Assembly: GCA_964640055.1 (NCBI GenBank)
Contig: CAZXFH010000007.1
Span: forward strand, 28,721 to 92,720
DNA length: 64,000 bases
Source: CAZXFH01 sp964640055
GTDB taxonomy: Bacteria; Fidelibacterota; UBA2242; JAFGTP01
Direction of reading: 5' to 3'
The first letter of the stretch is position 1; each line of letters begins with the position of its first letter. This document shows, piece by piece, positions 8,932-18,721 of this stretch. The translations under genes were made by a program, and so were the position numbers. The notes under the pieces were generated by a model. It had not been told where the DNA came from and ran no database searches. It worked only from the letters and a program-made list of their open reading frames with translations.

Positions 8932-10380
8932 ATGTATTTAAAGAAAAGCAACAAATACCTGATTATCGCACTGTTCATTATGCCGCTTATGGCTTTTGAA
9001 AAACCACTTTTCCGTCCGATTGAATTTCAACAGCCCTTGCAATTTGCAAAATATTTTCCGGTTACACTATATACGGCGAGTTACAATCCGGCTCTTTTTA
9101 AGGTGAATTATGCTCAGGATTTTCTGTATTACCAGACCTATGCCGACCGCCGAAATAACATGTACCGGCGTCCCTTTGACCCCGAGCGGAAAGACCGGCT
9201 CGGGTTTAATGTCCAAATGTACCGTAAACTGAATGAAAAGGTGGCGATTGTTAGTGGCGCAACTTACCAGCAAAGTAACCTGCAACAGGTCTACCGGTCT
9301 TTGGAAAAGAATTATTATAAGCACTATTTTGCCTATACCGATACCACTACCGGAAATTTTGAATACGACGGCCCCCAATTATGGTTTATGTATAACCGCT
9401 CGATCAGCGATAATCTGGACTGGGGAGTTCATATTGATTACAGTGTGGAGCGGGCTTTGAAAGACGTATATACCAAATGTGAGACCATCATCCGTAATAC
9501 GGACGTAAGTACAGGGTTAAGTTATTTTAATCGTGATACCAGTATGCAAGTGGGGATTTTCGGCCGATATTTTAACCGGCAAGGCAGCTATGAGGCCGTT
9601 AAAGAGATGAAAGATGCGTTAGTCAAAACCTACTTTGGCTATCATGTATTTAAAGAGGAAAATCCCCGCTCCACCAGCCGTAAGAATGATGACCGTGAAG
9701 GATATGAAATCGGGCTACAGTTTTCCCAACAAAATGTCGTTATTAAAAATTTAAACTTGAATTTGGCCCTAAGCTATGGTGGTGAGGAAAATGATATTGA
9801 AGTGGGGAGTGCTTCCCGGCCCAATCCGCGGGGATATTGGGTCAGAGAGGGATACCGCGGGATGACTAAACTTAACTATCATCGCCCGGACAAACTGGAT
9901 ATTCAATCTTATTTTATATACACTAATTACCGTGACTGGGGTCAGTCAGGACTGTATGATGTTTTGATTTTGGAAAATGAGGTTATTGCGTACAGAGCTG
10001 GGGGCGCGGTGAGTATATTTCCCTGGCGGGGCTTGCAGGCCACTTTAGGCAGCGAAATCACTATGGAAGATGGCGATTACAGAGAATATATCAAACCTTT
10101 TCAATGCCAGGAGACGCGACAGCACCAAAAACTATACGGGCAATTCAGATTGCGTCTGAATCAGGTCATGGAAGTATATTTCCAGATGGATTATAAGAGG
10201 CGCCAGCCTTATTTTTATTGGGAAACCAAGGAACTGGATATACAATCTTATGACTTGGGCATTGAACGTCAATTTGTGATTGGTCTGTTTAATCTTAATC
10301 TGCATTATGAGCAATGGCAACCTCAGGCCCAAAAAGATATTATCCAAGCCTTTGGACTCTCGATCGCCTATGTCCGCTAA
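8932..10380 (+). CDS. Outer-membrane beta-barrel protein (cassette 1)
   Basis: Predicted outer-membrane protein, 482 aa. The frame is open further upstream, but that part overlaps copy B out of frame. The ATG at 8932 (MYLKKSNKYLIIALF) is preceded by AAAGAGGG and gives a signal peptide of about 20 residues. The remainder is alternating polar/aromatic strands rich in Tyr, Arg and Asp and ends in IAYVR. Shared phrases with the protein at 19918-21462 (RRPFDPERKD... / KRPYDPQSES..., then KLNE or ALNE and a short barrel strand) show they are paralogues. It resembles the DUF6850-type barrels that accompany DUF4876 lipoproteins in Bacteroidetes, from memory. Probably a structural partner of the receptor. 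Confidence 0.7.
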   Translation: MYLKKSNKYLIIALFIMPLMAFEKPLFRPIEFQQPLQFAKYFPVTLYTASYNPALFKVNYAQDFLYYQTYADRRNNMYRRPFDPERKDRLGFNVQMYRKLNEKVAIVSGATYQQSNLQQVYRSLEKNYYKHYFAYTDTTTGNFEYDGPQLWFMYNRSISDNLDWGVHIDYSVERALKDVYTKCETIIRNTDVSTGLSYFNRDTSMQVGIFGRYFNRQGSYEAVKEMKDALVKTYFGYHVFKEENPRSTSRKNDDREGYEIGLQFSQQNVVIKNLNLNLALSYGGEENDIEVGSASRPNPRGYWVREGYRGMTKLNYHRPDKLDIQSYFIYTNYRDWGQSGLYDVLILENEVIAYRAGGAVSIFPWRGLQATLGSEITMEDGDYREYIKPFQCQETRQHQKLYGQFRLRLNQVMEVYFQMDYKRRQPYFYWETKELDIQSYDLGIERQFVIGLFNLNLHYEQWQPQAQKDIIQAFGLSIAYVR

Positions 10381-10490
10381 AATAATCATTGAAATATTGA
10401 GGAATAATTGTAATATTAAAAATCGGGGCAGGAATGATAAAAATTAACTGGTTAGAGTAAACAATCTTAACTTAAAAAGAGGAGGAATTC

Positions 10491-13400
10491 ATGAAAAAAC
10501 TGTTATTATTTGCCTTAGTAATGGTACTGACGTTGACAGTTGCCTTTGCCCAGACCTGGGAGACGGTAAAGGAAGGCAAACTGGGATATGGTCCCTATGA
10601 TGGACCCAATGCCGGCTATTTTGTGGACGCTACCACCGGCTGGTTGGTCGGTGATGAAGGCCGCGTCCAAAAGACCACGGACGGCGGTATGACCTGGACA
10701 ACGATCCGGGAACCCGACGGTGGAGAAGATTGGGTCGATGTGGAATTTGCAGATGCCAATACCGGGTATGCCTGTGCCGGTGACGGCTTTATCTTCAAGA
10801 CCACTGATGGCGGTGCGAACTGGGATATGATTGGTGATACCGCCAATTATGTTGCCGATCTGGAAGGCTTGTCTGTAGTCACTACTGACCTGGTCTTCTT
10901 TTGCGGGGATGATTCCACCCTGTTGAAAACCGATGATGGCGGCGCTAATTACACCCGCTCTTCTAATAATTTCGAAGGAGTGGATCTGGATGGTGGTATT
11001 GCCTTTATGGATGCCAATGTCGGCGTGGTTATATCGGATGGTAATAATGGCATGACCTGGTATACCCATGACAGTGGAGATACCTGGAATTTTGTATCCG
11101 TGGCCCCCTTGTTTCCGCCGGGGACTATTTCCAGCCGTATCTACGGCATAGATGCCGGACCGGATTCCACGATTGTGATTACCGGTTATCATTATGTCAC
11201 TGTGGTTTCTACGGATGGTGGTCAGACCTATACCCGTGTTGGTGGGTTGTCCTATGGATATGACCGTAATGAACTGGTCGAGATAATCGACGCCAATACC
11301 TTCCTGGTTGCCGGTGATTACCTGGCCATGACCACTGATCAGGGCGCTACTTTTGATACCCTGGAGACCGGTTCCGCCCAAAGCTATGAAGTACTGTGTT
11401 TTGTGGATGCCAACACCGGTTATGTATTTCAGAATTATGGACAGTGGATGAAGACCACTGATGCGGCTGCCAGCTGGACCCCTTTACTGGAATGGCCTAT
11501 TATCAGCTTCTGGGGCCTGGCCTTACCGGAAGATGACAAGATCGTACTGACGGCCTATGCTGGTGGTGAAATGACGGTTAGTGAAGATGGTGGTGCCAGC
11601 TGGACATATCCGAATAATAGTGCCACCGGCGCACCTGATGACCTGTATGAATGTGAATTCATTGATGCCAATAATGGTATCATTGCCGGCAGTGATGCCT
11701 TTCTGGCCAAGACCACGGATGGTGGGGCCAGCTGGACTTCGATCGAAACACCGATGGCAGATGTGAATTTCGGTACTTTTAATGCCGTGCATTATTATGA
11801 TGCGGATACGGTTTTTGCCGGTGGTAAAAAAGGTCATATCTATCGTTCCGATGATGGGGGTGCTACCTGGACGGAAATTCCGAATGAGGGCAGTGGTACG
11901 GTTTATGATATCTGGCCCTTGGCATCGGATCACGTGATTGCCACCCTTTCCAGTGGCGTCGTATGTGAGTTAAAACCGGGCGAAACGTCGTTCATAGAAT
12001 GTTTTGATTATGGCTATATGTCCATGCGGGCCGTTGAATATCGCAATGGCATCGGACTGATCGCTGCCTCAAGCGGCCACATGTACCGCACTTCAGAAAC
12101 CAAACTGGATACAATTTACGAGGTGTTTACCGAACCTGATGGTGATGATTTCTATGATGTTGAATTTGTAAATGATACACTCGTATTCGCGGTTGGTGAA
12201 GCCGGAAAAATTTACCGTTCCGATGATGCCGGCTTAACCTGGACCCAGGAAACCAGTCCCACGGAAGAGACCCTGCAGAAAGTCCGCTACAGAAATGGTA
12301 AGGTCTGGGCGGTTGGTCAGGCTGGCATGGTACTGATGCTGAATTTAATTCCCGAACCTGATTTAATGACCATTGCCGAGGCTAAAGTGGATGCCGACGA
12401 AGACGGTGTCCTGGACCTTCTGGATCAGGAAGTGAAAATTCAGGGAGTGGTCACCAGTCCTAATTATGGATATAATACGCAATACTATTTACAGGATGAA
12501 ACCGCAGGTATCGTACTCTACTCCGGTAGTGTTGCTGCTGACCTGAATATCGGTGACGAAATTGAGATCATCGGTACTCTGGCACAGTATCACGGGCTTT
12601 CCGAAATTGAGATCGATGCAGCCGCCGATGTTACTGTGCTCAGTGCCGGTAATACAGTAGAACCCGCAGTTGTCACCATTCCCGAGCTGGGTGAGGATTA
12701 CGAAGCCATGTTGGTGAAGTTAGAAGGTGTGCAACTGGTTGATGCCGGTAGCTGGCCTTCTGAAGGTAGCAATGGCAGCGTTGATTTTACCAATGGACTG
12801 GATACCAATTACATTTACATTGATAAAGAAAGCGACCTGGACGGCTGGACCCCTCCGGATGACTGGATGAACCTGGTGGCCCTGTGTGATCAGTACGACG
12901 AATACAGTCTCAGAGGTACAGTCCAAGAAGACTTCATGGAAATGAGCATGTCTTTACCGGTGACGGATGAGGTGGCTGACGGAACCTTTGATCTGGAATG
13001 GGATTTCAACGACTGGTCCGGTGGCGTCGACCTGTTCACCGCTGATTCCACGGGCAGTGCCTGGGGCAGTCATGTGGGCGTGTTTGTGGATTCCGCCTAC
13101 ACCGGTCTGGCTCATGTCAAAAACCTGATTCTGGAAGATTTCACGGTTTCCGCTGATCTCTGGATTATCGGACCGGCTGATCCGGATGCTCCGCTCTATG
13201 CCGGCCTCGGCATCAAAATGCTGCACCATGATTTTGCCTATTACCGACTGGTCTACCGTAATTCGTCTTCTTCCGATAATGGTCAGATTAAATTACAAGG
13301 GTATGACGGCGCTAACTGGCATATCAGTCAGTCCTGGGATCCCGGCACCGACTTCACCGCGCTGGAAACCGGATGGCATAACTTCAAGGTGACGGTCGAA

Positions 13401-13862
13401 AATGGTGAATTCACCGTTTATGTGGATGACGAGAAGTTACCCGGCGGTCCTTTTGTTGATGAAGATCCCTTCCTGGTCGCCGGTTATCCGGGTATCTATA
13501 AGTACAATACTGGCGTTGGTACCATTCTGTTTGATAACTTCACAGTCACTACTCCTGAGTATGTTGGTGTTGATGAGGCCAATGAAGAGGTTTTACCTAC
13601 AGTTTACCGCTTGCAACAGAACTATCCCAACCCCTTCAATCCGACGACTACGATCGCTTTTGATCTACCGAAAGCCTCTGACGTCCAACTGGTGATTTAC
13701 AATATGCTGGGTCAGGAAGTCACGACCTTATGTGACCGCCAGATGCAAGCAGGTCGTTATCAGTTCACCTTTGATGCCAGTCAGCTGTCCAGTGGTATCT
13801 ATTTCTACCGTATCCAGGCTGATGGGTTTTCCGATCTGAAGAAAATGACCCTGCTGAAATAG
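10491..13862 (+). CDS. Secreted T9SS-sorted protein with BNR/Ycf48-like propeller repeats
   Basis: Very large extracellular protein, 1123 aa. Signal peptide MKKLLLFALVMVLTLTVAFA. Residues of about 25-620 are repeated units with DGG.TW-type Asp-box motifs (TTDGGMTWTTI, TTDGGANWDMI, SDDGGATWTEI), a beta-propeller like the Ycf48/sortilin VPS10 superfamily. About 630-750 resembles an OB-fold domain (VKIQGVVTSPNYGYN...YLQDETAGIVLYSG). About 820-1030 resembles a concanavalin/laminin-G-like jelly roll. The last 80 residues are a type IX secretion C-terminal domain (NYPNPFNPTTTIAFDL...GIYFYRIQADGF...KKMTLLK). Strong RBS GAGGAGG before the ATG. It follows the first receptor cassette by 110 bp and is closed by a terminator. 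Ligand or substrate unknown; probably adhesive or surface-anchored. Confidence 0.88.
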   Translation: MKKLLLFALVMVLTLTVAFAQTWETVKEGKLGYGPYDGPNAGYFVDATTGWLVGDEGRVQKTTDGGMTWTTIREPDGGEDWVDVEFADANTGYACAGDGFIFKTTDGGANWDMIGDTANYVADLEGLSVVTTDLVFFCGDDSTLLKTDDGGANYTRSSNNFEGVDLDGGIAFMDANVGVVISDGNNGMTWYTHDSGDTWNFVSVAPLFPPGTISSRIYGIDAGPDSTIVITGYHYVTVVSTDGGQTYTRVGGLSYGYDRNELVEIIDANTFLVAGDYLAMTTDQGATFDTLETGSAQSYEVLCFVDANTGYVFQNYGQWMKTTDAAASWTPLLEWPIISFWGLALPEDDKIVLTAYAGGEMTVSEDGGASWTYPNNSATGAPDDLYECEFIDANNGIIAGSDAFLAKTTDGGASWTSIETPMADVNFGTFNAVHYYDADTVFAGGKKGHIYRSDDGGATWTEIPNEGSGTVYDIWPLASDHVIATLSSGVVCELKPGETSFIECFDYGYMSMRAVEYRNGIGLIAASSGHMYRTSETKLDTIYEVFTEPDGDDFYDVEFVNDTLVFAVGEAGKIYRSDDAGLTWTQETSPTEETLQKVRYRNGKVWAVGQAGMVLMLNLIPEPDLMTIAEAKVDADEDGVLDLLDQEVKIQGVVTSPNYGYNTQYYLQDETAGIVLYSGSVAADLNIGDEIEIIGTLAQYHGLSEIEIDAAADVTVLSAGNTVEPAVVTIPELGEDYEAMLVKLEGVQLVDAGSWPSEGSNGSVDFTNGLDTNYIYIDKESDLDGWTPPDDWMNLVALCDQYDEYSLRGTVQEDFMEMSMSLPVTDEVADGTFDLEWDFNDWSGGVDLFTADSTGSAWGSHVGVFVDSAYTGLAHVKNLILEDFTVSADLWIIGPADPDAPLYAGLGIKMLHHDFAYYRLVYRNSSSSDNGQIKLQGYDGANWHISQSWDPGTDFTALETGWHNFKVTVENGEFTVYVDDEKLPGGPFVDEDPFLVAGYPGIYKYNTGVGTILFDNFTVTTPEYVGVDEANEEVLPTVYRLQQNYPNPFNPTTTIAFDLPKASDVQLVIYNMLGQEVTTLCDRQMQAGRYQFTFDASQLSSGIYFYRIQADGFSDLKKMTLLK

Positions 13863-13890
13863 TCTCAGCGTGCTTTTTGTAAATGAGGAT

Positions 13891-13927
13891 AAAAAGGCTG
13901 TCTTAACCGGCAGCCTTTTTATCCATT
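13891..13927 (+). terminator. Strong rho-independent terminator
   Basis: Perfect 10-bp stem AAAAAGGCTG / CAGCCTTTTT with a 10-nt loop (TCTTAACCGG), T-rich after the stem. It ends the T9SS-protein transcript 28 bp after its stop codon. Confidence 0.92.
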
Positions 13928-14021
13928 TTTTTCAACCGGTTTATTCCTGTGAATAAGATGAAAAATAATTAAGTATGCAATACAATCGAGATGTTTATAT
14001 TATAGTAAAAAGAGGAACACG

Positions 14022-15959
14022 ATGAGCAAGCCTGTATTACATAACCGAACCAAGAACATTATTCAGTTAGCAATTATCGCTTTAATTATCGGAGTGGTGC
14101 TCACCAGCTTTATCAACCAGAGTTATAGTCCCGATTATGAGGCCTATTGTCCGTTTGGCGGGATTTTGTCTTTGGGGAGTAATTTCTGGGTTGGCTCCAT
14201 GTCCTGCAGTATGAGTTCACGGCAGTTGTTTTTAGGAATCGCACTGATTATCGGAGTAATTGTCTTCAGCAAATTATTTTGCGGATATGTCTGCCCGATC
14301 GGAACGGTGACTGAGTGGCTGAACAAATTTTTTGCCCGTTTCAAGATTTCTGTCGTATTGCGGGGAATACCGGACCGGTTACTCCGTTTTGGCAAGTATA
14401 TCCTGCTTTTTTTCACCGCCTATTTCACGGTTACCTCCAGTGAATTGTTTTGTAAAAAGTTCGATCCCTATTATGCGGCGGTCACCGGCTTTGACTCCGA
14501 TGTGGTGGTATGGGCTGCTATTCTGGCCATTCTGGCGGTGGGGGTGCTGTCGATCCTGATCCGCTTTTTTTGGTGCAAGTATGCCTGTCCGCTGAATGCC
14601 CTGAGCAATATTTTTCAGAATTTCTGGATAACCTTACCAATTTTTATTATTTACTTCATTTTATACTTTGCCGGGGTACGCTTACATATTCTCTGGCTGA
14701 TCCTGGCGCTCTGTGTGGCCGGCGCGCTGACCGAAGTATTCCGTTTCCGGTTTTATTCCCTTTCCCCTTTTCGCATCAGAGTTGATAAGTGGAGCTGCAC
14801 CAGTTGCTCCTTCTTATGCGACCTGTATTGTCCGCAGGGAATACCGGTCTCCGAGTACGATCAGGTTACGCATCCCGACTGCACCCTTTGTATGGATTGT
14901 ATGAAGGCCTGCAAGAATGAAAGTATTACCCTGGGTAAATCCCGGGCCACCTGGCTGCCGGCCGTTGCCCTGGGCGGACTTTTTGTACTTGCGCTGGTGT
15001 TTGCCAGTAATTTTCAGCTCACAACCCTGTCGGAACGCTGGGGAAATTTTGAACAACTGGACAAAGTGGCTACCGTCGAAATGAGAGAATTAAAGACTGT
15101 CAAATGTTTTGGCAGTGCCAAAAGCCTGCAAACCCAGCTGATGCGTAATAAGGGAATTGTCGGGCTGGATGCCTGGGCCGAACAAAACCGGGTAATGATC
15201 TATTATGATCCTGAAGTTATAGATGCGAGCGGGGTAAAGCAGGCGGTTTTCAAACCCGCCAAATATCGCTTGCGAAGAAATATAAGTGAACCGCCGTCTA
15301 CGGTTACTGCATTTCAGATACCGGTTGAAGGACTCTTTGACCTTTATGACAATTATAATTTGATCCGCATGTTGAGAAAAAATCAGCATATTTACGGTCT
15401 GGCCACCAGTTATGGAGAGCCGGTGGAGGTAACAGTATTATTTGCCACCGGAGAATTAAACCCCGCACAGATCATTGCGATAATTGAACAGGATTCTTAC
15501 GTGCGGGAAATCCAGGGTAAAACCGAAGAGGTGGATGTTGACTTTAGCTGCGAAGGGACCGGTACGCTGATAGACACCCTGGATTACAAGGGGTTTGTAC
15601 AGGAATATTTCTCCGGCTATGACCGCAAGTTTAATGATTTTAGCCAGTATACTGAGGCTGATTTGCGTATTTTTGAGATCGGTCTGCCGGCCGCCGAAAA
15701 TTCTTCGGTTAAAAGACGACTGGGATTGTTAGCCAGCCATTTATCCTTTAATGATGGAATTGTGCGGGTACGCACCCTCTACCGGGGCCGCCCTGCGCTG
15801 CAGGTTTTTTATGATCCGGCCCAGGTAACACCTGATGAAATTGAGGAGAAATTAAAAACCGAACAGATCAAATACATGCTGCGTGGCGGAACCACCAAAG
15901 AAATCGAAAATCCCTTCTCCTATGCGGAACCGATCCATATTTTGGCAGTTAAGGAATAA
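14022..15959 (+). CDS. NapH-like membrane [4Fe-4S] protein with HMA-like C-terminal domains
   Basis: Predicted inner-membrane iron-sulfur protein, 645 aa. About six transmembrane segments lie in residues 12-240. Cysteine motifs of the NapH/NosR/CcoG group are present: CPFGG (C43), CGYVCPIG (C87, C91) and CKYACPLNA (C185, C189). Two ferredoxin-type clusters follow: CTSCSFLCDLYCP (C259, C262, C266, C270) and CTLCMDCMKAC (C287, C290, C293, C297). After another membrane segment (about 310-327) come three stretches, about 345-415, 434-500 and 550-620, that read like heavy-metal-associated (HMA) ferredoxin-like folds without the CxxC metal site. Such proteins pass electrons across or along the membrane. 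It precedes receptor cassette 2 by 35 bp and is probably co-transcribed, suggesting a redox role in that system (inference). Confidence 0.85.
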   Translation: MSKPVLHNRTKNIIQLAIIALIIGVVLTSFINQSYSPDYEAYCPFGGILSLGSNFWVGSMSCSMSSRQLFLGIALIIGVIVFSKLFCGYVCPIGTVTEWLNKFFARFKISVVLRGIPDRLLRFGKYILLFFTAYFTVTSSELFCKKFDPYYAAVTGFDSDVVVWAAILAILAVGVLSILIRFFWCKYACPLNALSNIFQNFWITLPIFIIYFILYFAGVRLHILWLILALCVAGALTEVFRFRFYSLSPFRIRVDKWSCTSCSFLCDLYCPQGIPVSEYDQVTHPDCTLCMDCMKACKNESITLGKSRATWLPAVALGGLFVLALVFASNFQLTTLSERWGNFEQLDKVATVEMRELKTVKCFGSAKSLQTQLMRNKGIVGLDAWAEQNRVMIYYDPEVIDASGVKQAVFKPAKYRLRRNISEPPSTVTAFQIPVEGLFDLYDNYNLIRMLRKNQHIYGLATSYGEPVEVTVLFATGELNPAQIIAIIEQDSYVREIQGKTEEVDVDFSCEGTGTLIDTLDYKGFVQEYFSGYDRKFNDFSQYTEADLRIFEIGLPAAENSSVKRRLGLLASHLSFNDGIVRVRTLYRGRPALQVFYDPAQVTPDEIEEKLKTEQIKYMLRGGTTKEIENPFSYAEPIHILAVKE

Positions 15960-15994
15960 CAGTACAGCTATGCATAGACACTGCGAAATTTAAT

Positions 15995-18721
15995 ATGAAA
16001 AGCCGTTTACTTAAGCCTTTTATCCTTTTAAGTGTTATGCTGCTTCTGGGGTGGGGCGCAGGGGTAAATGCGGCGGAAAGTGCTGTCTTTCGCGGTCAGG
16101 TGACGGACCGGAAGGGCGATCCTCTGGTGGGCGCCAATGTATTGTTGAAAGAAAATTATGCCGGCGCTGCCACCAATCAGGAAGGTTGCTTTTATATCCA
16201 AACCTTACCGGGAGAGTATACTGTTGAAATTTCATATATCGGCTATGAGACCGTTGCGGATCAGGTTGTTTTGAAAGCCGATAAATCCCTGGAGAAAACC
16301 TATCGGTTACAGATAAAATCCTTTGAAATCGGCGGGATTGTCGTTTTGGCAGAGCGGGAGTTGATCCCCACTGAAGCAGAGACCAAAACCCGTATTTCTT
16401 CCGGCGAAATCGAACATATCCAGGCCACTAGTCTGAGTGATGTGCTTAAACTGGTACCGGGCCAGCGTTTTGAAAATCCGGGTCTGCAGAAAACCAAACA
16501 GGTAAGCCTGCGCACCGGTGAAACGGCCTCCGATGCCGAACGCAATGCTACTTTCGGGACACAGGTCATAATTGACGGGGTGCCCATTTCCAACAATGCC
16601 AACATGCAGATCGATACCAAGGTCAATACCGGGACCATACAGCGGACCACTGAGAACTCGGGGATAGATCTACGTCAGGTACCGGCAGACAATATCGAAG
16701 AGGTTGAGGTGATCCGGGGCATTCCCTCGGCCAAATATGGTGACCTGACATCCGGTATTGTAAAGGTGGAAACCCGCTCCGAATCCATTGATCAACGCTT
16801 TAAATATAAATATAACCTGCGTAACCGGGAGTTTAATTTTAACGGCGGATTCAAATTTTTGGGGCAATATCTGAATTATAATCTCAATTATGCCAACAGT
16901 ATCCGGGATATCCGGATTGAAAATTATGATTATTCCCGCCTGGCCGGTCAACTGTCGCACACCATGCGTTTGGTCAGTAACCTGTATACTACTAAAAACC
17001 GCCTGTATTATACGCGTACGTTTGATGAGCAGGGCTTACGCGAGGGCGACCTGTTCCTGACCGAACGCTATAATCGCGATTATATCCTGCGCTATAACCA
17101 TCAAAGTCAGTTTATTTTAAGCACTCATCAAAAGCTGGACCTGGCTTATGCGATCAATTATAACCGTCAAAATTCCTATACCAAACGGTTGGTTACCTCG
17201 GATAATACCTATATTACCGACCGTATGAGCGCAGGCACCCAAGCAGGGCAGTTTTTTCAGACCGATACCTCACAACTCTGGGTAAAAGGACGGGCCATAA
17301 ACCAATATGCCAACCTGGAGTACAGTGGTTCTTTCCGCCTATGGGACCACGATCACTGCATTTTGTCCGGCATTACTTTCCGGCATGAATCCAATAACGG
17401 CCCCGGACGGATATTTGATCCCTTGCAGCCCCCTTCGGTCAATACCGCGATCCGGGACCGGCCACGCAGCTATGATGAGCTGCCCGGTCTTTTGATCTCC
17501 AGCTTTTTTGTGGAGGACAAGATCAAAGGGAAGCTGTGGAAACCCTTTCAACTGAACCTGGGATTCCGGTACGAAACCTACAGCAAGGATTACGATCTCT
17601 TCGGTAGTGCCCGGGGCGCTTTTTTTAATCCCCGCTTCAATATGATCTTTCATCCCACGGAGAATGCCCAGCTGCGTATCGGATACGGTACCACGTCTAA
17701 AACCCCCCCTCTGAGTATGCTATACCCCAATCCACTTTACTATGATCTGGCCGATATCAATCGCTACAGCGAAGTGGATTCCCTGCGGCTGGCTGTGGTT
17801 TCCACCTATGTTTTTAGCCGCGAAAATCAGAATCTAAAGGGGTTCCAGCAAATCAAGCGGGAAGCGAGTTATGACCAGAAAATCGGCAATATCGGGTTAA
17901 CCCTGACCGCCTATTCTGCCAATACCTTTGATGGCTTTGCTCGTTCCTTGATCCGCCCCATTTTTCTATATCAATATGACTATCCCAACTGGGAACCCGG
18001 GCAGCCGGATACCACGGGTAAGACTGTCCAGGATTCCGTATATACCACCTACTCTGTTTTTGATAATACCCAGGATACGCGCAGCCAGGGATTTGAAGTT
18101 TCTCTGCAGACTAAGCCCCTTTCCGCGTGGTCGTTGCGGTTCCGCCTGGAAGCGGCCTATAATTTTACGGAAAGTATCAGTCATCGTTTCGATTACAGTT
18201 CCACTTATTTAAAGGATCGCGATCTGGGGCGGGAGGTGAAACCCTTTTGGAATTCGGTCGATATTTGTTCTGAAGAATTGCTGATCAATTACCGGCTGGA
18301 ATTTAAAATAAGGGAGCTGGGCGCCTGGGTGACCCTGGAAGCCCAACAGGTGGTCATGGATAAAGACCGCTATGTAGGCCTGTCAGATTCCCTGGCGGTG
18401 GGCTATATCAATGATCACGGCGAAAAAATCTTTTTTGACGCCGCGCAACGGACACCGGATATGTCCTCGGCCTACAAACGCATTTATCCAGATTATTGGG
18501 ATACTGCTGAGAACAAGACCAATATATGGCTCTTTAATCTGCGCGTTAGCAAAGCCCTTTTCCCCGGCAGCGAGGTCTCTTTCTTTGTTAATAATATGTT
18601 CAATTCACACCCCCTTTACCAGCGTAAACGTACCTCAGCCGGTACCCAATCCTATACCCGGCTCAATCCGGATCTCTTTTTTGGCGTGGAATTCAGCGGG
18701 GTGATCAATGACTGGTTCTAA
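15995..18721 (+). CDS. TonB-dependent outer-membrane receptor with carboxypeptidase-regulatory-like N-terminus (cassette 2)
   Basis: Paralogue of the receptor at 3996-6614, 908 aa. Signal peptide about 1-26, carboxypeptidase-regulatory-like domain about 30-110 (FRGQVTDRKGDPLVGANVLL), plug domain with GEIEHIQATSLSDVLKLVPGQ, IIDGVPISNNAN and IPSAKYGDLTSGIVKV, then a barrel ending in GVINDWF, an aromatic end suited to Bam recognition. The plug phrases GEIEH(M/I)QAT(N/S)L and GIPSA(E/K)YG are shared with cassette 1. The next gene begins 14 bases before this stop codon. The upstream neighbour is the membrane [4Fe-4S] protein. Ligand unknown; an iron, metal or organic-complex substrate is conceivable but not shown by sequence. 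Confidence 0.88.
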   Translation: MKSRLLKPFILLSVMLLLGWGAGVNAAESAVFRGQVTDRKGDPLVGANVLLKENYAGAATNQEGCFYIQTLPGEYTVEISYIGYETVADQVVLKADKSLEKTYRLQIKSFEIGGIVVLAERELIPTEAETKTRISSGEIEHIQATSLSDVLKLVPGQRFENPGLQKTKQVSLRTGETASDAERNATFGTQVIIDGVPISNNANMQIDTKVNTGTIQRTTENSGIDLRQVPADNIEEVEVIRGIPSAKYGDLTSGIVKVETRSESIDQRFKYKYNLRNREFNFNGGFKFLGQYLNYNLNYANSIRDIRIENYDYSRLAGQLSHTMRLVSNLYTTKNRLYYTRTFDEQGLREGDLFLTERYNRDYILRYNHQSQFILSTHQKLDLAYAINYNRQNSYTKRLVTSDNTYITDRMSAGTQAGQFFQTDTSQLWVKGRAINQYANLEYSGSFRLWDHDHCILSGITFRHESNNGPGRIFDPLQPPSVNTAIRDRPRSYDELPGLLISSFFVEDKIKGKLWKPFQLNLGFRYETYSKDYDLFGSARGAFFNPRFNMIFHPTENAQLRIGYGTTSKTPPLSMLYPNPLYYDLADINRYSEVDSLRLAVVSTYVFSRENQNLKGFQQIKREASYDQKIGNIGLTLTAYSANTFDGFARSLIRPIFLYQYDYPNWEPGQPDTTGKTVQDSVYTTYSVFDNTQDTRSQGFEVSLQTKPLSAWSLRFRLEAAYNFTESISHRFDYSSTYLKDRDLGREVKPFWNSVDICSEELLINYRLEFKIRELGAWVTLEAQQVVMDKDRYVGLSDSLAVGYINDHGEKIFFDAAQRTPDMSSAYKRIYPDYWDTAENKTNIWLFNLRVSKALFPGSEVSFFVNNMFNSHPLYQRKRTSAGTQSYTRLNPDLFFGVEFSGVINDWF

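Noticed and set aside
10515..11381. 288-codon minus-strand frame inside the T9SS protein
   Set aside because: Open only because of the biased, repetitive codons of the propeller repeats on the other strand.
10491..12350. Photosystem II assembly factor Ycf48 as the function of the propeller protein
   Set aside because: Only the repeat type is shared. The T9SS tail and extra domains show a secreted protein and no photosynthesis genes are present.
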